Of a stretch of DNA of 64,000 nucleotides, positions 44,972 to 53,024 are shown piece after piece. The notes under the pieces were generated by a model that saw only the letters and a program-made list of their open reading frames with translations, made no database searches and was not told the DNA's origin. Origin of the DNA: Anderseniella sp963787895 (lineage in GTDB: Bacteria; Pseudomonadota; Alphaproteobacteria; Rhizobiales; Aestuariivirgaceae); contig CAWBEX010000007.1 of the NCBI GenBank assembly GCA_963787895.1, positions 880,186 through 944,185 of the forward strand. The letters are read 5' to 3'. Every line of letters starts with the position of its first letter. Within the stretch, counting starts at the first letter, position 1. The position numbers were made by a program, and so were the translations under genes.

Positions 44972-45381
44972 CGCTCCTCGTTCAATCAGCTAGCTAGGGT
45001 TAAGTGAGGGTAACACGTTTGAATCTGAGCAAGCGACAGATCATCCATGACACAAAGCAGACTTGCAACTGTACCGAGTTTATGTCCGCTAAGGGGCTCA
45101 CCGCTGCCATCTGAATTCTGGCTCTGCATCAGAAGCCAGCGCTTGGATATCCGCCACCGCGTTGATTGATTCCGATGAAGTCCAAGGTCGCCGTCTGGCT
45201 GCTGCCATCCCGTGTGATGAAGCTCACATCAGTAACGAGCCACTTCAGATAGCCTTGCTTTCAACAGGAAACGGAAACGTCGAAGGATGACGTGCTGTCT
45301 GTCTCAACAAGGATCAGAGGCAACACAATAGCAGACAGCTTGGTGCCATCCCGGCTTGATAGAGCAACGCTGGAGGCCATT
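44972..45381. other. gene-poor 410-bp stretch with a possible gene remnant
   Basis: There is no intact gene between the cyclase start and the small membrane gene. The minus strand of 45129-45381 holds a coding-like frame broken by one TGA (see pseudogene entry). The remainder (44972-45128) shows no structure that I can support. Confidence 0.4.
45129..45381 (-). pseudogene. possible degraded ORF with one internal TGA
   Basis: Read on the minus strand from ATG 45381, the frame gives MASSVALSSRDGTKLSAIV and so on to SFDVSVSC, then TGA at 45263-45261. The same frame continues for a further 43 codons (KQGYLKWLVTDVSFITRDGS, then QTATLDFIGINQRGGG) to TGA at 45131. The second part reads like a beta-rich protein. 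A TGG-to-TGA change would explain the break. No family is recognised and the ORF may be fortuitous. Confidence 0.25.
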
Positions 45382-45618
45382 ATGACGAATGTCGACATAA
45401 TTGGATACATTGCCTGCGGACTCGTGTTGATAACCTTTTGCATGAATTCTCTGCTCAGGCTCCGCCTCTCAGCGGTGACCAGCAACGTAGCCTTTATTGC
45501 ATACGCGTACTTTCAGGAACTGCTGCCGATATTGCTTCTGCATGTCGTCTTGTTGCTGATCAACAGTATTCACCTGTCCGGCTACGCCAAACAGTCAGCA
45601 TCCGAAAAAGATCACTGA
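45382..45618 (+). CDS. small membrane protein (YgjV-like), 78 aa
   Basis: Begins MTNVDIIGYIACGLVLITFCMNSLLRLRLSAVTSNVAFIAYAYFQELLPILLLHVVLLLINSIHL with three hydrophobic helices. The pattern resembles small inner-membrane proteins of the YgjV/CBU_0592 type, which are about this size. The ATG at 45382 is preferred because the 30 codons upstream in the open frame are not hydrophobic and lie in a degenerate region. Function unknown. Confidence 0.55.
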   Translation: MTNVDIIGYIACGLVLITFCMNSLLRLRLSAVTSNVAFIAYAYFQELLPILLLHVVLLLINSIHLSGYAKQSASEKDH

Positions 45619-45772
45619 GAATGAGACGATGCCAGCAAGGCGGATTTCTCCACTCAAGGAATTTATCAGTAGTCAAAGTGCATCCGGTGAACTTGCATTG
45701 GTCATGCGCCAAGCTGGCTGCCATGGGCACCAGCTACCAATTGCCTTCTGCCTCAGCATCACAAGCCAGCCC

Positions 45773-46429
45773 TCATTCTTCCTTCAAATCAGCCTTCAGC
45801 CGTCTGTCGAGGTAGCTGGAACAGATCTCCGTCAGTTCAGGGATCTTGCCTTCGAAGAAGTGGTTCGTGTCAGGCATCACTTCATGGTCGATCTTGATGC
45901 CCTTCTGCGACTTCAGCTTTGCCACCAGCGCATTGATTGATTCCGACGGGGTCACGGTGTCGTTCTGGCCGTTGACAAACAGGCCCGAAGCCGGACAGGG
46001 CGCCAGGAACGAAAAGTCATAGTGCTTGGCCAGCGGCGCTATGGAGATGAACCCGTCGATCTCCGGCCGGCGCATCAGAAGCTGCATGGAAATCCATGCA
46101 CCGAACGAAATGCCGGCAATCCAGCAGGTTTGCGCTTCCTTGTTGAAAGTCTGCATCCAGTCCAGTGCTGCTGCTGCGTCCGAAAGTTCGCCCGCGCCGT
46201 TGTCGAACAGCCCTTGCGAACGCCCGACGCCGCGGAAGTTGAAACGCAGCACCGAAAAGCCGCGCTCGCGGTACATGTAGTACAGGTCATGCACGATAGG
46301 GTTGTTCATCGTGCCGCCGAACTGCGGATGCGGGTGCAATATCAGCGCAATCGGCGAACCGTGTTCCGGATTGTGGTGATAGCGGCCTTCAATGCGGCCG
46401 GCGGGTCCGTTGAAAATGACCTCAGGCAT
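45773..46429 (-). CDS. alpha/beta hydrolase (COG2945-like)
   Basis: A 218-residue cytoplasmic hydrolase. ALILHPHPQFGGTMNNPIVHDL is the family start, GVGRSQG and AGISFGAWISMQLL hold the nucleophile elbow (GISFGA), and NDTVTPSES with MPDTNHFFEG gives the Asp and His of the triad. Substrate unknown. It is divergent from iscR. Confidence 0.85.
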   Translation of the reverse strand: MPEVIFNGPAGRIEGRYHHNPEHGSPIALILHPHPQFGGTMNNPIVHDLYYMYRERGFSVLRFNFRGVGRSQGLFDNGAGELSDAAAALDWMQTFNKEAQTCWIAGISFGAWISMQLLMRRPEIDGFISIAPLAKHYDFSFLAPCPASGLFVNGQNDTVTPSESINALVAKLKSQKGIKIDHEVMPDTNHFFEGKIPELTEICSSYLDRRLKADLKEE

Positions 46430-46546
46430 GTGGTTGGAAATCCTGTCTGTTGGGCGTTACGGGCACACGCTCGTTTGGGTCGCGAACCATCTCGTTCCGG
46501 ACAGGTCCCCAAGCATGTCAAAAAGACGGGAAAACAGCCGGACTAT

Positions 46547-46571
46547 ATTGTTGACTCTTTTTGTCGGGTTT
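46547..46571. promoter_or_regulatory. IscR type-1-like operator upstream of iscR-suf
   Basis: A 25-bp imperfect palindrome centred on TTGACT-N6-GTCGGG. By eye it matches the E. coli IscR type-1 consensus at about 21 of 25 positions, including ATTG at the left end, YYGACT and GTCRRS. It covers the -35 box of the iscR promoter, where the E. coli iscR operators also lie. It would let [2Fe-2S]-IscR repress the operon when clusters are plentiful. Confidence 0.6.
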
Positions 46572-46579
46572 TCTATACC
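46551..46579 (+). promoter_or_regulatory. sigma-70 promoter of the iscR-suf operon
   Basis: TTGACT at 46551-46556 and TATACC at 46574-46579 are separated by 17 bp, the ideal spacing. Transcription would start near 46586, about 150 nt before the iscR ATG. Both regulatory palindromes overlap or abut this promoter. Confidence 0.65.
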
Positions 46580-46582
46580 CAG

Positions 46583-46599
46583 TTTAGAATAGTTCAAGA
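46583..46599. promoter_or_regulatory. Irr (ICE)-like box at the suf promoter
   Basis: TTTAGAA at 46583-46589, TAG, then TTCAAGA at 46593-46599. The left arm matches the Irr/ICE half-site TTTAGAA exactly; the right arm matches TTCTAAA at 5 of 7. It sits at the expected start site just after the -10 box, a typical repressor location. Irr control of suf genes is known in rhizobia. Confidence 0.45.
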
Positions 46600-46735
46600 A
46601 ACCGCGTGCGCTCCGAGAAACCGGGGCTGGACCGGGGTCTTACACAATTTGACTGACAAAATGCAAGCGTTCCGGGCACATCATCCGTCCGGCCGCAAAT
46701 GGACAGGGTCAGCAAAACCAACAGGCGGGCACACA

Positions 46736-47209
46736 ATGAAGTTGTCAACCAAGGGTCGGTATGCCGTCATGGCGATGGCCGACATAGCCTTCCGGCCGCA
46801 AGGCGAGTTGGTGCCGCTGGTCGATGTGGCTGAACGTCAGGACATTTCCCAGGAGTACCTGGAACAGCTTTTTGCCAAGCTGCGCCGTGCCGGGCTGGTT
46901 GAAAGCCAGCGCGGGCCTGGCGGTGGTTACAGGCTGGCGCGGCCAGCTGACAACATCAACATTGCCGACATAGTGTCCGCCGCTGATGAGCCGATGCAGG
47001 TAACGCGCTGCCAGGGCGATGCCATCGACGGTTGCGTCAAGGGTGAAAAGTGCGTGACCCATGAGCTTTGGGCTGCGCTTGGCAGGCAGGTTTATGGCTT
47101 CCTTTGTGCTGTGACGCTGGGCGATGTGGTGAACCGGCGCAACCTGGCGCTGGAAGCCTCGATACGGCGCGCCAAGGCGCATCCGGTGTCCAACATGGTC
47201 CAGAACTAG
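46736..47209 (+). CDS. iscR: Rrf2-family Fe-S regulator, IscR-like
   Basis: A 157-residue Rrf2 winged-helix protein (MKLSTKGRYAVMAMADIAF; ISQEYLEQLFAKLRRAGLVESQRGPGGGYRLAR). Cys92, Cys100 and Cys106 with His109 match the cluster ligands of IscR, with a first spacing of seven rather than five residues. It likely represses its own operon. The open frame extends 238 codons further upstream by chance; ATG 46736 gives the canonical start. The desulfurase gene follows 14 bp after the stop. Confidence 0.92.
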   Translation: MKLSTKGRYAVMAMADIAFRPQGELVPLVDVAERQDISQEYLEQLFAKLRRAGLVESQRGPGGGYRLARPADNINIADIVSAADEPMQVTRCQGDAIDGCVKGEKCVTHELWAALGRQVYGFLCAVTLGDVVNRRNLALEASIRRAKAHPVSNMVQN

Positions 47210-47223
47210 GGTGGACCTTTGTA

Positions 47224-48333
47224 ATGCGAACCTACCTAGACCATAATGCCACCAGCCCATTGAGGCCCGAAGCTCGCGAGGCAATGCTTGCAGCGTTCGA
47301 GCTTGGCGGTAACGCGTCGTCTATCCACGGTGAAGGCCGCAAGGCCCACGCCACACTGGAATCAGCCCGTGACACCATTGCCGCCGCACTTGGCGCCATT
47401 GCGCCCGCCGTCGTGTTTACATCCGGCGGCACGGAAGCCTGCAATCAGGCCATCATGGGCGTCGAGGTAGACCGTATCGTCGTTTGTGCCACAGAGCACC
47501 CGTGCGTCATCGAGGCAGCCAAGGCATCTGGCAAGCTGGTGCAATTGGTGCCGGTTGATGGCAGCGGCGTGGTGGATCTGGCAGCGCTTGACGCCATGCT
47601 GGCCGCCGGTCAGGGCAGGGCGCTTGTCTGCGTCATGCTTGCCAACAATGAAACCGGCACCATCCAGCCGGTGCGCGATGTCGTGGCCGTGGCACAAAGG
47701 CACGACAGCCTGGTGCATTGTGATTGCGTACAGGCGTTCGGCAAGGTGCCGGTAAACTTCGGCTTGCTGGGCGTGGACATGCTGTCGGTATCGGCCCACA
47801 AGCTCGGCGGCCCGCAAGGCGTTGGTGCGCTTGTCGTGCGCGACCGGCTGCCAGTCAAACCCCTCATCGCAGGCGGTGGTCAGGAACTTCGCCGCCGCGC
47901 CGGTACACAAAATGTCTCCGGCATTGCAGGCTTCGCTGCCGCGGTAATGGCGTCACGCGATGTCGGCCCTGATATCAAGCTGTTGAGAGACCACCTTGAA
48001 TCAACTCTGGAAGTTGAAGGCGCCGACGTTACCGTGTTTTCGCAAGGCGCAGACCGCCTGCCCAACACGGTGTGCTTCGCTGCGCGCGGTCTTTCCGCAG
48101 AAATGCTGGTCATGGCGTTTGACCTTGATGGCATTGCCGTTTCGTCCGGTTCGGCATGTTCGTCCGGCAAGGTGCAGAAGAGCCACGTGCTCGGCGCAAT
48201 GGGTATCGATGACGAACTGGCAAATGGTGCCATCCGGGTGAGCCTTGGCTGGTCCAGCACCGTAGAAGATGTGAAAAGGTTTTCAGATGTCTGGAAGCGG
48301 CTCGTCGTGCGCCATTGCGCACAGGCTGCTTGA
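47224..48333 (+). CDS. cysteine desulfurase, NifS/IscS-like
   Basis: A 369-residue class I (NifS/IscS) PLP desulfurase that frees sulfur from cysteine. TYLDHNATSPLRPEAREAM starts the protein, SAHKLGGPQGVGALVV carries the PLP lysine, and VSSGSACSSGKVQKSH carries the catalytic Cys. The operon also encodes a class II SufS-type enzyme (53017-54273), so two desulfurases may feed the same scaffold or different targets. Confidence 0.93.
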   Translation: MRTYLDHNATSPLRPEAREAMLAAFELGGNASSIHGEGRKAHATLESARDTIAAALGAIAPAVVFTSGGTEACNQAIMGVEVDRIVVCATEHPCVIEAAKASGKLVQLVPVDGSGVVDLAALDAMLAAGQGRALVCVMLANNETGTIQPVRDVVAVAQRHDSLVHCDCVQAFGKVPVNFGLLGVDMLSVSAHKLGGPQGVGALVVRDRLPVKPLIAGGGQELRRRAGTQNVSGIAGFAAAVMASRDVGPDIKLLRDHLESTLEVEGADVTVFSQGADRLPNTVCFAARGLSAEMLVMAFDLDGIAVSSGSACSSGKVQKSHVLGAMGIDDELANGAIRVSLGWSSTVEDVKRFSDVWKRLVVRHCAQAA

Positions 48334-48360
48334 AGAACTGCATGCAAGGAGACGCGAGAA

Positions 48361-49878
48361 ATGCCCGATATTGAAACAATTGAAGCCGTCAAGAAAATCG
48401 ACGTCGACAAATACAAGTATGGTTTCGAAACGCTGATCGAGGCTGATACCGCGCCAAAAGGGCTGTCGGAAGAAGTAATCCGTTTCATCTCGGCCAAGAA
48501 GGACGAGCCGGAATGGATGCTGGAGCAGCGCCTTGACGCCTATCAGCGCTGGCTCAAGATGGACGAACCGACCTGGGCGAAGGTTCATTACCCCAAGATC
48601 GACTTCAACGACATCTACTATTACTCTGCCCCCAAGGGCCAGACCGGGCCGAAAAGCCTCGATGAAGTGGATCCGGAGCTGCTGGCGACGTACGCCAAGC
48701 TCGGCATTCCGTTGAAAGAGCAGGAACTTCTGGCCGGTGTGCGCAAGCAGGGCGAGCCAAGTGAACTGGATGAGAATGGCGGCGAAAGCTACACCTCAGG
48801 CAAGGTCGCCGTGGATGCCGTGTTTGACTCGGTATCCGTTGTCACCACCTTCAAGAAGGAGCTGGCCAAGTCCGGCGTCATCTTCTGCTCCATCTCCGAA
48901 GCCATCCGCGAACACCCTGAACTGGTGAAGAAGTACCTTTTCTCGGTCGTACCGCAGGCCGACAATTACTATGCCGCACTCAACTCGGCCGTGTTCACCG
49001 ATGGCTCGTTCGTCTACATCCCCGAAGGCGTGCGCTGCCCGATGGAGCTGTCCACCTACTTCCGCATCAATGCTGAAAACACCGGCCAGTTTGAGCGCAC
49101 CCTGATCATCGCCGAAAAGGGGTCCTACGTTTCCTACCTCGAAGGCTGCACAGCCCCCATGCGCGATGAGAACCAGTTGCACGCAGCCGTGGTCGAACTG
49201 GTTGCCATGGACAACGCCGAGATCAAGTACTCGACGGTGCAGAACTGGTACCCCGGCGACAAGGACGGCAAGGGCGGCATCTACAATTTCGTCACCAAGC
49301 GTGCTGACTGCCGTGGAGATAATTCCAAGGTGTCCTGGACCCAGGTTGAAACCGGCTCTGCGATAACCTGGAAATACCCCTCGTGCATCCTGCGCGGCGA
49401 CAACAGCCGTGGCGAGTTTTATTCCATCGCCATTTCCAACGGCTACCAGCAGGTCGATTCCGGCACCAAGATGATCCACCTTGGCAAGAATACGTCCAGT
49501 CGCATCATCTCCAAGGGTATTGCCGCAGGCCATTCCGACAACACCTATCGCGGCCTTGTGACCACCCACAAGAAGGCCAGGGGCGCGCGCAATTTTACCC
49601 AGTGTGACTCGCTGCTCATCGGAGACAAGTGCGGCGCTCACACAGTGCCGTACATCGAATCGAAAACCCGTACCGCCACCTTCGAGCATGAAGCAACCAC
49701 GTCGAAAATCTCTGATGACATGTTGTTCTACTGTCAGTCGCGCGGCCTCGACGAAGAAGAGGCCGTGGCGCTCGTGGTCAATGGGTTCGTGCGTGACGTG
49801 CTGCAGCAATTGCCAATGGAATTCATGGCCGAAACCCAGAAGCTCATCGGCATCAGCCTTGAAGGCAGTGTCGGCTGA
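48361..49878 (+). CDS. sufB: Fe-S cluster assembly scaffold SufB
   Basis: A 505-residue SufB, the scaffold of the SufBCD complex. Markers are VRCPMELSTYFRINAENTGQFERTLIIAEKGSYVSYLEGCTAPM, SSRIISKGIAAGHSDNTYRGLV and CDSLLIGDKCGAHTVPYIESKTRTATFEHEATTSKI, with conserved Cys and His for cluster assembly. CAAGGAGACGC precedes ATG 48361. Its stop overlaps the next gene's start (TGATG). Confidence 0.97.
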   Translation: MPDIETIEAVKKIDVDKYKYGFETLIEADTAPKGLSEEVIRFISAKKDEPEWMLEQRLDAYQRWLKMDEPTWAKVHYPKIDFNDIYYYSAPKGQTGPKSLDEVDPELLATYAKLGIPLKEQELLAGVRKQGEPSELDENGGESYTSGKVAVDAVFDSVSVVTTFKKELAKSGVIFCSISEAIREHPELVKKYLFSVVPQADNYYAALNSAVFTDGSFVYIPEGVRCPMELSTYFRINAENTGQFERTLIIAEKGSYVSYLEGCTAPMRDENQLHAAVVELVAMDNAEIKYSTVQNWYPGDKDGKGGIYNFVTKRADCRGDNSKVSWTQVETGSAITWKYPSCILRGDNSRGEFYSIAISNGYQQVDSGTKMIHLGKNTSSRIISKGIAAGHSDNTYRGLVTTHKKARGARNFTQCDSLLIGDKCGAHTVPYIESKTRTATFEHEATTSKISDDMLFYCQSRGLDEEEAVALVVNGFVRDVLQQLPMEFMAETQKLIGISLEGSVG

Positions 49879-50129
49879 TGAGACAACTGGACCGTTTTTT
49901 CCAGTGGCAGGGAGGAAGCCTGGCGGAATTCACCGCCAAGGCGCGCAGGATATTCCTGATAGCGCTGCCCTTTGCCGTGCTGTTCTGGGCGTTCGGCTGG
50001 GGCATCACAGGGGCCAAAGCCGAGGGTGGAGCCTGGTTCAACATTCCCATGGTTATTGGCGGCGTTTCTTTCGTTGCATGGATATGCGGTTCGGGGTTGA
50101 TGCTGCTAAAGGGCGGAGACAGGGCATGA
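49878..50129 (+). CDS. uncharacterised small membrane protein in suf operon (83 aa)
   Basis: An 83-residue protein with a short polar start and two hydrophobic helices (about residues 25-45 and 55-76, AFGWGITGAKAEGGAWFNIP between). It begins on the last base of the sufB stop codon and overlaps the next gene by 4 bp, so it is translated with its neighbours. I recognise no family. Its place between sufB and sufC is unusual. Confidence 0.7.
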   Translation: MRQLDRFFQWQGGSLAEFTAKARRIFLIALPFAVLFWAFGWGITGAKAEGGAWFNIPMVIGGVSFVAWICGSGLMLLKGGDRA

Positions 50130-50527
50130 AGCGGACAGCCCTTGGTCTGGCCATGCTTGCGGCCCTGTCAGCACCTGCTGTGGCAGATGTGCTGAACGGC
50201 TATGCGCCGGTCGACCTCACCGACTATATGCCGCGTGAAGGCCCATCGGCCTTGATGCTGTTGCAGGATCTGATCGAAGGTCACCCGCAGGCGCTGGAAG
50301 GCAACCCGGCCATGTCCATTGACCTGAAGCGCACCGAAGACGGCAATGCCATTCGGATCGATGTTGAAATGACCGGATTTCTGGATGATTCCGCCACCGG
50401 AGAACAATACCGCGCCATCGTCGTGCCCGCTGCGACGCGCGGGTGGCGGCTGGAGCAGCTTGGCAGGAAAACAATGTGCGGACGCGGCGATAACGCAGGC
50501 AAATGGATCACTGGAAGCTGCCCCTGA
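50126..50527 (+). CDS. uncharacterised exported protein in suf operon (133 aa)
   Basis: A 133-residue protein with a clean signal peptide (MKRTALGLAMLAALSAPAVA-DV). The mature part is mixed (YAPVDLTDYMPREGPSALMLLQDLI; AIRIDVEMTGFLDDSATGEQYRAIVVPA) and ends with two Cys (MCGRGDNAGKWITGSC). The ATG overlaps the previous stop (ATGA). No family is recognised. A larger open frame from 49604 joins it to the sufB reading frame region by chance and is not real. Confidence 0.75.
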   Translation: MKRTALGLAMLAALSAPAVADVLNGYAPVDLTDYMPREGPSALMLLQDLIEGHPQALEGNPAMSIDLKRTEDGNAIRIDVEMTGFLDDSATGEQYRAIVVPAATRGWRLEQLGRKTMCGRGDNAGKWITGSCP

Positions 50528-50577
50528 GGCGGCGTCAAACCGAATAACGAATAGATGAAATGATAGGAGCAAGAACA

Positions 50578-51324
<747 letters not shown>

Positions 51325-51336
51325 GAAAAGCACACC

Positions 51337-52638
51337 ATGACCGTTACATTGATGAAGACCCCGGCGGAAACCGCCTACACCGACGCCTTCAGGCCTGAAG
51401 GTGCCCTGGCTGAAAAGCGCAAGTCCGCGTTTGCGCAGTTTGCCGAAACCGGCCTTCCGCACCGTCGCATGGAAGACTGGAAGTGGACTGATCTGCGCCG
51501 GATGATTTCAAGGGCATTGCCGCCAGCAGCAGGAACCACCGCCGATGCAAAGGTCATCGACGCGCTGATCAAGGCAGCGCCATTTGCTGGTGTATCGCGC
51601 GCGCGGCTGGTCTTCGTGGACGGCACATTTGATGCAGGCCGTTCCACCATGCCGGCATCAGGCGATGTCGAGTTTGCAAGCCTTGGCGCAGACAAGCTGC
51701 CCGCTTGGGCCAGCGACAACCTTGTGGCAGGATCAACTGACCCGATCGCGGCACTCAACCTCGCATATATGAGCGACGGGGCAGCTCTTCGGTTTGCCAG
51801 TGGCGCAAACATTGATGCTCCGGTCGAGCTTTTGTTCGTCACCACGGCCACACAGGCTGCCACCTACACCACGCGCAACGTCATAGTGCTCGAAGAAGGC
51901 GCCTCTGCCACTGTCATCGAGACGCACATCGGCGGCGAGGGCGAATACCTGCACAATTCGGTGACCCAGCTTCATGTTGGCAAGCATGCGCGTCTCGACA
52001 GGGTGAAGGTTCAGGAAGAAGGTCTTGAAGGGATTCACCTTTCCAATGTTGACGTACATCTGTCTGAAAGTGCCTTCCTGAAGGACTTCACCTTGACAAT
52101 GGGCGGCCGCGCCACGCGCCAGCAGGGTTTTGTCACCTTTGAGGGCAAGCACACTGAAAGCTACGTGTCCGGCGCCTATCTGCTCACAGGCGTACAACAT
52201 TGCGACACCCGGTTGGTTATCGACCATGCGGTGCCGAACTGTACGTCACGCGAATTGTTCAAGTGTGTCATGGATGGCGCATCACGCGGCGTTTTCCAGG
52301 GCAAGGCTATCGTGCGCCGCGACGCCCAGAAGACCGACGGCAACCAGTCGTCCAATGCGCTTCTGCTGTCCGATGATGCAGAGTTCGACGCCAAGCCAGA
52401 GCTCGAAATCTATGCCGACGATGTAGTTTGCGGTCACGGTGCAACGTCCGGTGACCTGGACGAGAACCACCTGTTCTATTTGCGTGCTCGCGGTATTCCT
52501 GAAACCGTCGCGAAGTCCATGCTGATCGGCGCCTTTGCAGCCGAGGCGTTCGACGATGTGGAAAGCGATGCGATCCGCGCCGTGCTCACCGGCCTTGCCG
52601 AAGGCTGGCTTGAACGGCGCAAGGGGGGCGTGAGGTAG
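51337..52638 (+). CDS. sufD: Fe-S assembly protein SufD
   Basis: A 433-residue paralogue of SufB. PHRRMEDWKWTDLRRMI is the N-terminal SufD mark; GKHTESYVSGAYLLTGVQHCDTRLVIDHAVPNCTSRELFKCVMDGASRGVFQGKAIVRRDAQKTDG and VCGHGATSGDLDENHLFYLRARGI make the beta-helix core. It pairs with SufB and SufC. The VOC gene starts 5 bp after its stop. Confidence 0.96.
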   Translation: MTVTLMKTPAETAYTDAFRPEGALAEKRKSAFAQFAETGLPHRRMEDWKWTDLRRMISRALPPAAGTTADAKVIDALIKAAPFAGVSRARLVFVDGTFDAGRSTMPASGDVEFASLGADKLPAWASDNLVAGSTDPIAALNLAYMSDGAALRFASGANIDAPVELLFVTTATQAATYTTRNVIVLEEGASATVIETHIGGEGEYLHNSVTQLHVGKHARLDRVKVQEEGLEGIHLSNVDVHLSESAFLKDFTLTMGGRATRQQGFVTFEGKHTESYVSGAYLLTGVQHCDTRLVIDHAVPNCTSRELFKCVMDGASRGVFQGKAIVRRDAQKTDGNQSSNALLLSDDAEFDAKPELEIYADDVVCGHGATSGDLDENHLFYLRARGIPETVAKSMLIGAFAAEAFDDVESDAIRAVLTGLAEGWLERRKGGVR

Positions 52639-52643
52639 TCTGC

Positions 52644-53024
52644 ATGACCAGCATCAGCCTTGATCATTGCGTAATCCACGTTTCCAACTGGGAAACGGCG
52701 CGCGCGTTTTACGTCGATGTCATGGGCGCGGAAGCCATCACCTTTGGCAAAGGTTACCAATTCCGCTGGGGCGAGCAGCAGCTTAACATTCACGGGCCGG
52801 AGCAGGGCGGTCATCCAGTTGCCAGGGTGCCGGTCATGCCGGGCAACTCCGACCTGTGTTTCCGCTGGCACGGCCCGATTGAGGGTGCTGTTGCCCATCT
52901 CGCTGCTCGCAACGTGGAAATCGAGGAAGGCCCGGTCGCCCGCCACGGCGCAAAGGGAAAGGGCACCAGCGTTTATTTTCGCGATCCCGACGGGTCGCTG
53001 ATGGAGTTCATGTCGTATGAGTGA
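52644..53024 (+). CDS. VOC-family metalloprotein in suf operon
   Basis: A 126-residue vicinal-oxygen-chelate protein of the glyoxalase/fosfomycin-resistance type. LDHCVIHVSN, QQLNIHGPEQ and DPDGSLMEFMSYE provide the His-His-Glu metal site. It sits 5 bp after sufD and overlaps the sufS start by 8 bp, so it is embedded in the suf operon. The role there is unknown; a link to thiol or sulfur chemistry is only a guess. Confidence 0.82.
   Translation: MTSISLDHCVIHVSNWETARAFYVDVMGAEAITFGKGYQFRWGEQQLNIHGPEQGGHPVARVPVMPGNSDLCFRWHGPIEGAVAHLAARNVEIEEGPVARHGAKGKGTSVYFRDPDGSLMEFMSYE

Noticed and set aside
45173..45200. Possible selenocysteine reading of the TGA in the 45129-45381 frame
   Set aside because: The reading frame itself is weakly supported, no selenocysteine insertion hairpin is evident after the TGA, and a simple nonsense change explains it.
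46022..47209. A 395-residue ORF containing IscR
   Set aside because: Only the last 157 codons encode the Rrf2 protein. The rest is the complement of the alpha/beta hydrolase gene and the promoter.
48796..49809. A long minus-strand ORF opposite sufB
   Set aside because: A shadow of a GC-rich coding region; the plus strand encodes full-length SufB with all motifs.
49604..50527. A 307-residue ORF across the end of sufB
   Set aside because: The first part is out of frame with sufB and composition-driven. The real gene starts at ATG 50126 with a signal peptide.
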